A stretch of 64,000 nt of DNA from Terriglobia bacterium (GTDB lineage Bacteria > Acidobacteriota > Terriglobia > Terriglobales > Acidobacteriaceae). Positions 29,368-37,729 of the stretch are shown one piece after another (position 1 is the stretch's first letter; the number at the start of each line of letters is the position of its first letter). Under the pieces are notes generated by a model. The model had not been told where the DNA came from and did no database searches. It saw only the letters and a program-made list of their open reading frames with translations. The translations under genes and the position numbers were made by a program. Location of the stretch: NCBI GenBank assembly GCA_020072585.1, contig JAIQGL010000005.1, forward strand, positions 1-64,000, given 5' to 3'.

Positions 29368-31073
29368 AGGATGGCCTCTTCGCGGAACCGCTGAATAAGG
29401 TGAGTAGTGCTCGTTGCCTCGAGCAATAAGTCCCTCATTCCCACATTCCGCAGTCCTGCTCGGCCCACTCTTCCAGGTGGACTGAGCGGTGATCTTGGCA
29501 TTTTGGGCACTGGCGAGGTGGAGTGAACAAGGATAGCATCAGCATCATCCGGTGCCACTAAGCCATTGATTCCAAGCTGCACGCTAGCGCGGTCATTTGC
29601 CGCGAAGAACACCCGCGCCGCACCAGTGGAAGATGTAACTCGAAGAACGCCTCGTTGAGGCTCGGCAGGATTGGTTGTGTGTACTACCCACATTCCGCTA
29701 GACTCTCCCAACCCGATAACACCTAATGCTGATGCGAGCTCCCGAATTCCACTGGTCGCTAGGTTCGGATCTTCAGGAATTCTGTGAACTGGTGAATTGC
29801 TAAGAGGCCGATAGCTGAGATCTGCTGCTGAGGGTGTCCCCTCTTGGAATAAGGCGATGAAGTGGGCGAAGCCCCTCACTAGCGAGCGCACGAAAGCCAA
29901 ACGGTCCGGCTCCGCTCCTGCGGCGAGTCGATTTCGGAGAATAACTATGCCCTGTCCAACAGCAATCCTTTCCGCTCCAGAAAGGTGAGGAGCGTCCACT
30001 GTCTCAATAAAAGCGCGGAGTTTCGCGCCGAGAACGTGAACAACCAAGGCTGTCAATGCTGGCTTAGCATATGCGCGAAGAAGAGCGCTGGCTTCGATCG
30101 CACCACCGTTTGTATCGTAAGCTTCGCGGTATACCACTCTGAGGATGTTCCGCTGATCGTTTCCAAGAACATCTTCGGCAAAGACGTGTGCTGGTGGGTC
30201 ACTTGGCCAACCCCAATGCATCAGAGCTCTAGCGCTCCCAAACAAAAACTGAATATTCACGTCTTGTGCAGAGAGTCCGATCATCAAAGTCGGCTTCGTG
30301 GCCGCAATGTCGACCAACTGATGCCGTATTGCCGCAGATTCGGGATTAGTTTGCCAATCAATAATCTGTGAGTAGCGCGCGATGAGTAGTGAACGGTAAG
30401 TGGCTGGCTCGGATGCTGCACGAACTGCGCACCCATGGAATTTCAACATCCGCGTAAGCTGCAGGGGCTCGCGCAAATCGTCGGGGACTACACAAACGAC
30501 CAATGTGGTACCGGAGCCATTTGTGAGCTCTGCTACGGCAGTCTCAATGAGGCCATCCCAATTGGGAGTTACAAGATCCGGTAGCACTCCTTCTAAGGCC
30601 AGAATGCCAAGGCATAGGTGCTCGCAATCAGGATTTGCATGTACAAATGTCGCTGGAACATCAACCGCTTCCCAGAGGAGGTAATCAGCAGGATGTCCAG
30701 CAATGCGGATATCCATAAGACGCGAGTAGACTCCTGAAAGCCTCGCGACTAGCATGTCGATTACTGGCCATTCAACGATCGGTTTGGAGAAGTCGATTTG
30801 CGCGCGCTCTGCAGGAGAAATCCCGACTAGGTCAATAGCCTCCTCAAGAGCCCTGCGATACGGGCAGGCAGCGTTCGTCAAATCGATCCTGTCCCGCAGA
30901 TGGGACAGAATCCGTCGAATCACCCCTCTCAGATCGTCGACTCGTTCTCGCGAAATTCCTGACCCAAGCCAAAAGGCGTAACGGGCCTGAGCGATCCCTT
31001 TAGCAAGTCCGGCAAACTCAGTATCCAAAAGATCTAGCACTTCTCTCACGGAGATCGTCGAAGCGGTCGGCAC
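29364..31073 (-). CDS. lmuA: SIR2-domain effector of a Lamassu-like system
   Basis: 569 residues. The N-terminal ~300 form a SIR2 Rossmann domain: NAD-binding F-W-L-G-S-G-I-S (35-41), N-W-D (171-173) and K-F-H-G (211-214, catalytic histidine). The C-terminal part is unrecognised and may contact the ATPase. SIR2 defence effectors deplete NAD+ to stop infected cells. First gene of a minus-strand operon opposed to the surrounding transfer genes, which suggests its own promoter in 31074-31246. A SIR2 effector with a Rad50-like partner matches Lamassu-Sir2. Confidence 0.8.
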   Translation of the reverse strand: MPTASTISVREVLDLLDTEFAGLAKGIAQARYAFWLGSGISRERVDDLRGVIRRILSHLRDRIDLTNAACPYRRALEEAIDLVGISPAERAQIDFSKPIVEWPVIDMLVARLSGVYSRLMDIRIAGHPADYLLWEAVDVPATFVHANPDCEHLCLGILALEGVLPDLVTPNWDGLIETAVAELTNGSGTTLVVCVVPDDLREPLQLTRMLKFHGCAVRAASEPATYRSLLIARYSQIIDWQTNPESAAIRHQLVDIAATKPTLMIGLSAQDVNIQFLFGSARALMHWGWPSDPPAHVFAEDVLGNDQRNILRVVYREAYDTNGGAIEASALLRAYAKPALTALVVHVLGAKLRAFIETVDAPHLSGAERIAVGQGIVILRNRLAAGAEPDRLAFVRSLVRGFAHFIALFQEGTPSAADLSYRPLSNSPVHRIPEDPNLATSGIRELASALGVIGLGESSGMWVVHTTNPAEPQRGVLRVTSSTGAARVFFAANDRASVQLGINGLVAPDDADAILVHSTSPVPKMPRSPLSPPGRVGRAGLRNVGMRDLLLEATSTTHLIQRFREEAIL

Positions 31074-31246
31074 CGTTGTTATCGTACCTCGTCCAATTGG
31101 CTTTCCTAGCCCCTAGTATCCAGCTGTTCTAAAATTACAGCAGTATAGGATGCTTCGCGGCATCTGCAGATTTTCAGCTTAGCAGTCTGTCTTGGGCGTG
31201 TCACCGGTAAACCGGAGATAATTGCCTCAGTTCGCCTCCAACGTCC

Positions 31247-31285
31247 GTCATTGGGTAAAAACCCGAACATCGTGCCAATGACTTG
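31247..31285. repeat. Palindromic repeat flanking the defence cassette, copy 2
   Basis: 39 bp; arms GTCATTGG (31247-31254) and CCAATGAC (31275-31282). It differs from copy 3 at three positions. It lies 174 bases upstream of the SIR2 gene start. Confidence 0.85.
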
Positions 31286-31358
31286 CGTTTGGATTTAGGA
31301 GTGCTTTACACGGGTGTCGGTATTCTATAAGGCAACGTATTCTGCGGAAAAGGCCCGT

Positions 31359-31401
31359 CAGAGTCGTTGGGCAAAAACCCGAACATTGTGCCAATGACTT
31401 G
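31359..31401. repeat. Palindromic repeat flanking the defence cassette, copy 3
   Basis: 43 bp; arms GTCGTTGG (31363-31370) and CCAATGAC (31391-31398), inner GGGCAAAAACCC. Together with copy 1 it brackets the defence operon in direct orientation, 5.2 kb apart. Confidence 0.85.
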
Positions 31402-31617
31402 CCGTTGAGTCAGAGTCGCCGGGAAGTCAGTCCCAACATTCCTAAACGTCATCCTTTTCAGTACGTCATCCCAGTCTTTCGACCTGGCCCATTCACAAAC
31501 GACGTCAACGCCCGCCTCAGAACCGCAGCTCCGTCCTCCTTAAAATTTGCGCGAGTTCCAAACCAGCCCTATGTTCTCTTTGCGAACGAGATGAACTGAC
31601 GTTCGCTGAGAGGCAGT

Positions 31618-31989
31618 ATGCAGTTTCAGGTATCCAAAGGACATTCCGCACGTTTAGCGGCCATATTTCTGTTCTTAATTGTTCTCCTTCAACTCTCCCC
31701 ACTATTTGTCCAGGCGCAAAACCTCGGCGGCGCGCCAGCTACGAATAAGGCAGTTCAGGGCCAGACGGCAGCCCAACCGGAGGGCGCCTTTCTCAATCTT
31801 GTCAACTGGGTGGGCAACGTCATTGCACCGGTTGGCGCCGCGCTGTGCGTGGTCATGGCAATCATCAATTACACCCACGGGCGCGGTGTTGCCCGTTGGG
31901 CCATTGCTGCTGTCGGTTTGCTGATGGTTTCGGGGCTGACACGGCTGCTCGAATTTTGGATTCAGCAGGGCCAGGCGGGAGTCCAGTAG
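31618..31989 (+). CDS. virB2: VirB2/TrbC-like pilin
   Basis: 123 residues. A long signal peptide ends near V-Q-A-Q, then a linker and two hydrophobic helices separated by a short G-R-G-V turn, the VirB2/TrbC layout. The mature part begins F-L-N-L-V-N-W-V-G-N-V-I-A-P, a motif repeated in the gene at 32707. It would polymerise into the conjugative pilus. First gene of the second transfer-gene block. Confidence 0.7.
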   Translation: MQFQVSKGHSARLAAIFLFLIVLLQLSPLFVQAQNLGGAPATNKAVQGQTAAQPEGAFLNLVNWVGNVIAPVGAALCVVMAIINYTHGRGVARWAIAAVGLLMVSGLTRLLEFWIQQGQAGVQ

Positions 31990-32022
31990 CGGCACGACGA
32001 TTCGTGTGCGAGGGAATGAGTC

Positions 32023-32685
32023 ATGACGATACCTCAGCTACTGGTTGATCTGATGCAACTGCTGTTTGACATGGCAGTGCCAGCCGCTATGTGCACATTA
32101 GTGCTAGCCGGGCTGGCCTTGCGTCAGGAGAGCGGCGTCAATTTCGAGGTCGGCGGCCGATTCCAGAGATGGATGCTGTGGTCGGTGATCCTATTGACCC
32201 TGCCGCAGTTCCTTTCGTGGTTTGCAGCGCAAGGGATCAACGTCCCACCTCAGGGCGCCGGAATCGCAGGTCCCTGGCTCCGGGGAATGGAGACCAGCTT
32301 CACGGGCTTTATTTCCGATGTCGTTGTGGGCAAGCTCGTTCCTGTATTGGCTGCTTTTTTCGTCCTGAAAGCTGCGCTTGATGCTTCGCAGGGCTCCAGC
32401 CCGCTCGGTTCAGTCGTATCGGCGATCTTTCTGCTCAGCATTTCAGGGACGGCGAAACTGATGCAGGGCTTTAACAGCGGCGGCACACTGGCCACCGTTG
32501 ATATGTTGGCCTCTCTTTGGAACTACCTGGCGGGAACGATCCTGCCGGAAGCGGCAGGCTTGGCGGTTGTTGGCGCTGTCATCAACTATTCACGCAAAAA
32601 ACCATTCATGCCACTGGTGTTCTCAGCATTGGCGTTTTTAAGCGTCACTGGGCTGTGGAAGCTTGTCCAGGCGATGGTCGGGTGA
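32023..32685 (+). CDS. Polytopic membrane protein with VirB2-like modules
   Basis: 220 residues with about six hydrophobic segments and no clear signal peptide. The C-terminal part (L-W-N-Y-L-A-G-T-I-L-P, then V-I-N-Y-S-R and V-T-G-L-W-K-L-V-Q) follows the same helix-turn-helix pattern as the neighbouring pilin-like proteins, and the N-terminal part may be another degenerate unit. Probably an inner-membrane T4SS component derived from a duplicated pilin module. Not assignable to a named Vir/Trb protein. Confidence 0.55.
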   Translation: MTIPQLLVDLMQLLFDMAVPAAMCTLVLAGLALRQESGVNFEVGGRFQRWMLWSVILLTLPQFLSWFAAQGINVPPQGAGIAGPWLRGMETSFTGFISDVVVGKLVPVLAAFFVLKAALDASQGSSPLGSVVSAIFLLSISGTAKLMQGFNSGGTLATVDMLASLWNYLAGTILPEAAGLAVVGAVINYSRKKPFMPLVFSALAFLSVTGLWKLVQAMVG

Positions 32686-32706
32686 AGCGGAGATCGGAGG
32701 TGATCC

Positions 32707-33159
32707 ATGTTTGAAAACGGACTGCTGAACCTGACCAACTGGGCAGGCAACGTGATCATGCCAACTCTTGCCGGGCTGTTCTTCGCCGCGGCGATTTACC
32801 GCTTCAGCAAGGCCCATCCTTATTCACATTTATCGTGGGCCGGCTTTGCCGCGCTGATGTGCTCAGGACTGCTAAGGGCGCTTGAGGCGTTCGCACAACA
32901 GGCCGGCCCAAACGATCCAGATCGCTACTGGATCTCGATTTTGACGCTCGTGAATTGGGTCGGCAATGTGATGCTGCCGCTTTATGGAGTGATCCAGGTC
33001 GTGATGATGATCCTCCATTCAGCAGGCGTGCTGGAGCGCATGACGATTGGCGACGCCTGGGTCAGAAATCTGGTTGCAGCGATGATGTGTTTCGGATTAT
33101 CGGGATTATTGCGATTGGCGGAATTCTGGATACAGAACGGCACTGCGGGTGTGAGGTGA
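32707..33159 (+). CDS. Double-module VirB2-like membrane protein
   Basis: 150 residues with two internal copies of the pilin-like unit: L-L-N-L-T-N-W-A-G-N-V-I-M-P (near residue 5) and I-L-T-L-V-N-W-V-G-N-V-M-L-P (near 80). Each is followed by a second helix ending G-L-L-R-(A/L)-x-E. The final segment E-F-W-I-Q-N-G-T-A-G-V-R nearly repeats the C-terminus of the 31618 protein. There is no signal peptide. It is either a fused tandem pilin or an assembly factor; it ends 4 bases before the next gene. Confidence 0.6.
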   Translation: MFENGLLNLTNWAGNVIMPTLAGLFFAAAIYRFSKAHPYSHLSWAGFAALMCSGLLRALEAFAQQAGPNDPDRYWISILTLVNWVGNVMLPLYGVIQVVMMILHSAGVLERMTIGDAWVRNLVAAMMCFGLSGLLRLAEFWIQNGTAGVR

Positions 33160-33163
33160 AGTT

Positions 33164-33484
33164 ATGGCTTTAGATGTAACACCAGTAAATCGCAATCTGC
33201 ATACGCGGGTGACATTCATGGCGCTTGAATTCGAGGATCTGTTCGTGGTGCTGGGACTCGCGGCAGTAATGAACGTTGTCAGCCGTTTCGTCAGCGGGTC
33301 ACTGAGCGCGTATCTGCAGTACGGAGTACCTCTGGCAGTCGTCCCCCTTTTGATGGTCTTCAAGTACGGCAAGCCGCGTGGGTACTTGCGAGATCTACTG
33401 AATTGGTACACGAGACCAAAGGCGTATTGCGCAGTGGCCCACGACCGCCATACGCGCAGCAGGTACGTGAAAGTGGAGCAGTGA
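33164..33484 (+). CDS. virB3: VirB3/TrbD-like inner-membrane protein
   Basis: 106 residues with two TM segments (about 28-45 and 50-65) and a short soluble tail, as in VirB3/TrbD. It directly precedes the VirB4 ATPase gene (1-base gap), the position VirB3 holds in most T4SS operons; VirB3 partners with VirB4 at the inner membrane. Confidence 0.75.
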   Translation: MALDVTPVNRNLHTRVTFMALEFEDLFVVLGLAAVMNVVSRFVSGSLSAYLQYGVPLAVVPLLMVFKYGKPRGYLRDLLNWYTRPKAYCAVAHDRHTRSRYVKVEQ

Positions 33485-33485
33485 G

Positions 33486-36119
33486 ATGCCTGTCACCTGG
33501 GAACAACACGAAAAGAAACTAGACGATCCGGCACTGTGCGAACTGCTTCCCGTTCGCGACTATCTCGATAACGTGCTGGTACGCACGAGTGGAGCGCTGG
33601 TCGCGGGGTACGAACTGCGCGGTATTACGTCCTACTTCGCTAGCGACCAGGAAAGAGACCGCAGCAAGGCAATGCTAGGCGCTCTGCTCAAGTCCATTCC
33701 CGAGCAGAGCATGAGAGTGCAGGTCCGGTATGAAGTCGTTGAAGACGTTGGCAATCTGTTTGAGCTGTATACAGCGCAGGACCGCTCAGGTAGTGAGATC
33801 GGGAAGACTCTGGATGCAGCACGGCTGGAGGGCTGGGAACAGAAGGCCGAGAGCGGCCACTATTTGCGCCCACTCCTTCATATCTACCTAATCTGGAACC
33901 CGGCGATACACCACCGCGTCACAGGCAAGGCGACCAGACGTAGCCCGAACTGGAGCCTTTCTGCAAAAACGGCCATCGAGCGCAGCCGCCGTGAGCACCA
34001 AGAACTCGTGGCGGAGTTTGAGAGCCTGCTGGTCGGCATCGAGGCGACTATGCAAGCGGCAGAACTCGGGCCGCGCCGAATGACAGACCAGGAGTTGTTC
34101 CTTGAAGCTAAACGCGCCTTGAATCCACTTGAGCCCGATACACGACCTTACAGTCCAGGCGAGGACCATCTTGAATACCGCAGTGCGCGCCAGCAGTTAG
34201 CGAATATCAGCATTGTCGATGAGACGGACTCGTATCTGAACGTTGGCGGAATTCTGTATTCGTTTGTGAGCCTCAAAGAGCTGCCAGATGCGACGTTTCC
34301 GGGGATCCTGCGGGAACTAATTGCGCTGGATTTTCCGATTGTGGTCAATGCGCAGATGACCATTCCAGATCAGACCAAGGTTTTGAAGGGCTATAAAACT
34401 CGGCTTAGGAAAATGCAAGCGGCCCAGCGCGATACGCACGGCGGATTCCGGGTCGACGTCGAAGCGCAAGTCGCGGAATCCCAGCTTTTCAAAGTACAGC
34501 AGGAGATCATTGCCAGTTCGATCAAGACCGCAAAATTGAGTCTTGTCATTGCCACGCGGACATCGAAGCCTGCCGTCACGCGCAGCGATTTCGAGGACGC
34601 CGAACGACTCATCAGCAATCGCCGCCAGCAGCTCCTTTATTCGGTTGCCAGGATGAACGGTGCCAAAGCCATTACGGAAACCTTAGCAAAGCGGCGGCTG
34701 TTCTTCAGCGCACTGCCGGGTATGGCCGACGTCGACAAACGCGAGCAGGACATGCTCACCACGAACGCGGCTGATCTCCTTCCGGTTGAGGCTCCCTGGG
34801 TAGGGACACCGCGGTCGCCATTATTTCTGCTCGAAACTCCGTATCGGCAGCTGATTCCATTCTCTCCGTTCGATCCTTCTCTCAGCGACGCCAACGTTCT
34901 CATCATGGCGAAGAGTGGCGGGGGTAAGACCTTTATGGTGCAGCAGCTCCTGTCCATGGCATCGCGCGCTAATCCTCTGGTCTCAATCATCGAGAGGGGT
35001 GATTCCTACCGGCCGCTGGTCGAATTGATGGGCGGGCGGATGATTACCATGTCGCTTGACGCCGACCAGACCATTAATCCGTGGGACCTGCCTCAGGGTG
35101 AGCGACAGCCAAGCAAGGATCAGGTTGCTTTTCTTAAAAACCTGACGCGCCACATGCTGGGCGAGAACCCAGCCGAAGATACAGAGCTTCTGGACAATTT
35201 GATCACAGAAGCAATTCTGCGCACGTACAAGCGTGCGGGCATCCGGCCATCCAATCCGATTCCAACGTTCACGGATTTGCGCGATGAACTTGCGCAATGG
35301 CGCGATGAAGAGAAAAACCAGCGAGTGATGGATGAAGCGCACCTGGCAGCAATCAAGCTGCGCAGCTGGACTGGTGAAAAAGGCATCTACTCACGGCTGT
35401 TTGATCACCCGACCACAATTTCACTCGACAACCCCTGGCTGTTCTTCAACGTTGAGCAACTCGCCGACGATCCGCGCCTTGAGACTGCGATGAGCCTCTT
35501 GATCGCCCATGCCACGGCTCAGAGAGCCTCCGGCAAAACCGGCCAGGCGAGCATCACCGTTCTCGATGAGTGCTGGTTTTTGCTCGATTCGCCTGTGCTG
35601 GCGCCTGAGGTCGTCCAGTTGTTCCGAACGGCCAGAAAGCGCAATGCGAGCGTTTGGGGTATCAGCCAGACAGCGGAAGACTTCGTTGGTTCTGAATCGA
35701 AGCCGCGCGTCCACGGCGCCGGTATCGTCAAGAATTCGAGTACCAAGATTGTGGGGCAACAGCCTGGCGACATGACTGCCTTAAGAGAGCACCTGCACCT
35801 CAATGAGACGGCGCTTCACCAGATCAAACATTTCAGCGCACCGCGGAAGGGACGCAGCGCAGATGCCCTGATTGTGATTGGCGAGAAAGCTGATACCACC
35901 CACACCATTCGCATGGTGCCTACGCCGCTCGACTATTGGATTACGACCACCTACGCACGGGAACGACTGTACCGGGCTTGGTGGATTTCACAGCACAGAG
36001 ATATGCCGCTCATCGAAGCCTATCGCCTACTCGCCAGGAAATTCCCGTTCGGTCTGGCGGATGTCGAACCGCTCCCAGAGGAGCAATCGATGGAAGTGGC
36101 GAAAGGAGCACAGAAGTGA
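33486..36119 (+). CDS. virB4: VirB4/TrbE secretion ATPase
   Basis: 877 residues. The N-terminal CagE/TrbE domain (to ~430) is followed by the motor domain with Walker A K-S-G-G-G-K-T (~476-482), Walker B I-T-V-L-D-E-C-W-F (~689-697) and a later Q-T-A-E-D arginine-containing motif. It powers pilus assembly and substrate transfer and is the one ATPase always present in T4SS. Its stop overlaps the GTG start of the next gene. Confidence 0.95.
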   Translation: MPVTWEQHEKKLDDPALCELLPVRDYLDNVLVRTSGALVAGYELRGITSYFASDQERDRSKAMLGALLKSIPEQSMRVQVRYEVVEDVGNLFELYTAQDRSGSEIGKTLDAARLEGWEQKAESGHYLRPLLHIYLIWNPAIHHRVTGKATRRSPNWSLSAKTAIERSRREHQELVAEFESLLVGIEATMQAAELGPRRMTDQELFLEAKRALNPLEPDTRPYSPGEDHLEYRSARQQLANISIVDETDSYLNVGGILYSFVSLKELPDATFPGILRELIALDFPIVVNAQMTIPDQTKVLKGYKTRLRKMQAAQRDTHGGFRVDVEAQVAESQLFKVQQEIIASSIKTAKLSLVIATRTSKPAVTRSDFEDAERLISNRRQQLLYSVARMNGAKAITETLAKRRLFFSALPGMADVDKREQDMLTTNAADLLPVEAPWVGTPRSPLFLLETPYRQLIPFSPFDPSLSDANVLIMAKSGGGKTFMVQQLLSMASRANPLVSIIERGDSYRPLVELMGGRMITMSLDADQTINPWDLPQGERQPSKDQVAFLKNLTRHMLGENPAEDTELLDNLITEAILRTYKRAGIRPSNPIPTFTDLRDELAQWRDEEKNQRVMDEAHLAAIKLRSWTGEKGIYSRLFDHPTTISLDNPWLFFNVEQLADDPRLETAMSLLIAHATAQRASGKTGQASITVLDECWFLLDSPVLAPEVVQLFRTARKRNASVWGISQTAEDFVGSESKPRVHGAGIVKNSSTKIVGQQPGDMTALREHLHLNETALHQIKHFSAPRKGRSADALIVIGEKADTTHTIRMVPTPLDYWITTTYARERLYRAWWISQHRDMPLIEAYRLLARKFPFGLADVEPLPEEQSMEVAKGAQK

Positions 36120-36886
36120 CAAAGCGATCTTCAGCGAAACGGACTCTGGCGTTGGGCCTGATTTCTTTAATGGTGTTGATGCCGTTAGCGGCAAATGCCG
36201 GCGTAGCAGACATTATTACGCTGCTCACTACGATCACCAGCACCTTGCAGAACAGCATTGGCCAGGTGCTGGGTGGCATTCAAACGATCAACACCACCGC
36301 GAGGAACTTTGAACAGCAGGTCGTTTGGCCGGTGACGCTGATCAACCAGACGAAGGCCGAGGTTGCACAGGTACGCTCCCAGTTCACCAGTCTTGCGGGA
36401 CAGATTCAGAGCATTCCCACGAACAGCGCGAGCCTGGTGAACCCGAAACAATTGGAAACCCTGCTGCGTAGCCAACAATCTGGCAGTCTTGGCCAAATCA
36501 GCGGGTCCTATACACAGGTCTATCAGGCGCTGCCTCAGGCGAACCAGGCGACGGCGACACAGAGAAACCTAATGGATGTCGATGACGCGCTCGCGCTTGG
36601 CGCGCTTAAGACCACAACCATTTCCGATCAGGCCAGCCAGCGAATGTTGAATGTGGCCGATGGGCTTGAGCAACAGGCTGCGGTGTCCGCACCTGGAAGC
36701 GCGTCTATTTTGACCGCTCAAGCCCAGGCCGCCAATCTCCAAAACCAGGCAATGTTGCAGAGGATGCTGGCGGCGGAATTGCGTCAGGAAGCCGCCCACC
36801 TGGCGCATTCAAATGCGTTGAGGAAACAGAGCGCTGACGCAAACCGGACACTGCGAAACAACTTACAGCAGATTTTGAGCAGGTAG
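36116..36886 (+). CDS. TrbJ/VirB5-like protein, copy 1
   Basis: 256 residues from GTG 36116, overlapping the virB4 stop; the in-frame extension into virB4 is rejected. A signal peptide ends A-N-A-G. The mature protein is almost wholly helical and Gln/Ala-rich, with N-F-E-Q-Q-V-V-W-P near residue 60, L-x-S-Q-F, a T-A-T-Q-R-N-L-M-D-V-D-D block and A-P-G-S-A-S-I-L-T-A-Q-A-Q-A. This is the TrbJ pattern: a pilus-tip or periplasmic adhesin-like component. The next gene is a paralogue. Confidence 0.75.
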   Translation: MTKRSSAKRTLALGLISLMVLMPLAANAGVADIITLLTTITSTLQNSIGQVLGGIQTINTTARNFEQQVVWPVTLINQTKAEVAQVRSQFTSLAGQIQSIPTNSASLVNPKQLETLLRSQQSGSLGQISGSYTQVYQALPQANQATATQRNLMDVDDALALGALKTTTISDQASQRMLNVADGLEQQAAVSAPGSASILTAQAQAANLQNQAMLQRMLAAELRQEAAHLAHSNALRKQSADANRTLRNNLQQILSR

Positions 36887-36896
36887 AGGTGAACTT

Positions 36897-37727
36897 ATGA
36901 ACATACAAACACTTAAGCGATTTGCCAATCGGATCTGGCCAGCCATGAAGTGGAAGGTAATCTTCATTGCAGGGCTGCTATTTATCCTCATCCTCGCACC
37001 ATTCAATGCGCGAGGGCAGTTTGGGCTTGATCCGTGCTGTGCCATCATCTCTGCCGGCCTCAATACCATCTCGGGTTTGTTGACGAATGTTGTTGCCAAG
37101 CCGTTGTCGCAGATCCAGCAGATCCAACAGCAGGCCGCAAATTTTCAGCAGCAGGTGATTTATCCGACCACGGCGATCAATAACGCTCGTGGCCTCGCTT
37201 CTCAGTTACAAAGCCAATTGCGGCAGATCAATCAACTGTACCGGCTGCCCATTAATAGCGCCACCCTGCCAGCACCACAGCAGTTTGAGCAAGCCCTGCT
37301 CTCACACAATCCGCAGGCCCTCGGACAGGTCAGCCAAAATTACGCGACTGTCTATGGGACCGTTATGGCTCCGGCGGATGCTCCCCAGCCGGTGCGCGAT
37401 CTAGTAGACATGAGCGATGCCGAAGCTCAAGCTGCGCTCAAAAAAGCCGTGGAATTGGATGCTTTGGCAGATGTCGAACTGGCAGCAGCGGATCAAATCA
37501 ATCAGCAGATTCAGAATGCCGCTCCGGGCAGCGCCCCGATCCTGGAGGCGCAGGCTTCTGCCTGGTTGGTACGGGCAAATGCCTACACCCAGTCGGCCAT
37601 GGCAGAGCTGATACGAGTGCGTTCGATTGATCTCGCCAACTCTGGCGCCCAGCTGAAATTCGGCGCCACAGACGTTAACAATCTGCGGAATAGCACCGGC
37701 CAAGCCCTGGGGCGGGGGTCACAGTAG
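36897..37727 (+). CDS. TrbJ/VirB5-like protein, copy 2
   Basis: 276 residues with an N-terminal hydrophobic segment (22-37) and likely cleavage near A-R-G-Q. It shares with copy 1 N-F-Q-Q-Q-V-I-Y-P, the N-S-A block, D-x-x-D-A-(E/L) and A-P-G-S-A-P-I-L-E-A-Q-A in the same order, so the pair arose by tandem duplication and then diverged. Two cysteines (D-P-C-C) near residue 46 are specific to this copy and could form a disulfide. Two bases before the VirB6 gene. Confidence 0.75.
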   Translation: MNIQTLKRFANRIWPAMKWKVIFIAGLLFILILAPFNARGQFGLDPCCAIISAGLNTISGLLTNVVAKPLSQIQQIQQQAANFQQQVIYPTTAINNARGLASQLQSQLRQINQLYRLPINSATLPAPQQFEQALLSHNPQALGQVSQNYATVYGTVMAPADAPQPVRDLVDMSDAEAQAALKKAVELDALADVELAAADQINQQIQNAAPGSAPILEAQASAWLVRANAYTQSAMAELIRVRSIDLANSGAQLKFGATDVNNLRNSTGQALGRGSQ

Positions 37728-37729
37728 TC

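Larger units (their letters stand above)
31074..31617. other. Intergenic region between the defence operon and the pilin genes
   Basis: 543 bases holding repeat copies 2 and 3 and, presumably, the divergent promoters for the SIR2 operon and for the transfer genes from 31618. No gene is convincing: the frame at 31399-31599 overlaps a repeat and has no ribosome binding site. Confidence 0.6.

Noticed and set aside
26193-31401. The palindromic repeats as plain Rho-independent terminators
   Set aside because: No T-run follows, the GC content of the arms is low, and two of the copies lie upstream of genes rather than after them.
26193-31401. Repeats as inverted ends of an insertion sequence
   Set aside because: Copies are in direct orientation and no transposase lies between them.
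31399-31599. 66-residue plus-strand frame ahead of the pilin gene
   Set aside because: Starts beside a repeat, no ribosome site, no recognisable sequence.
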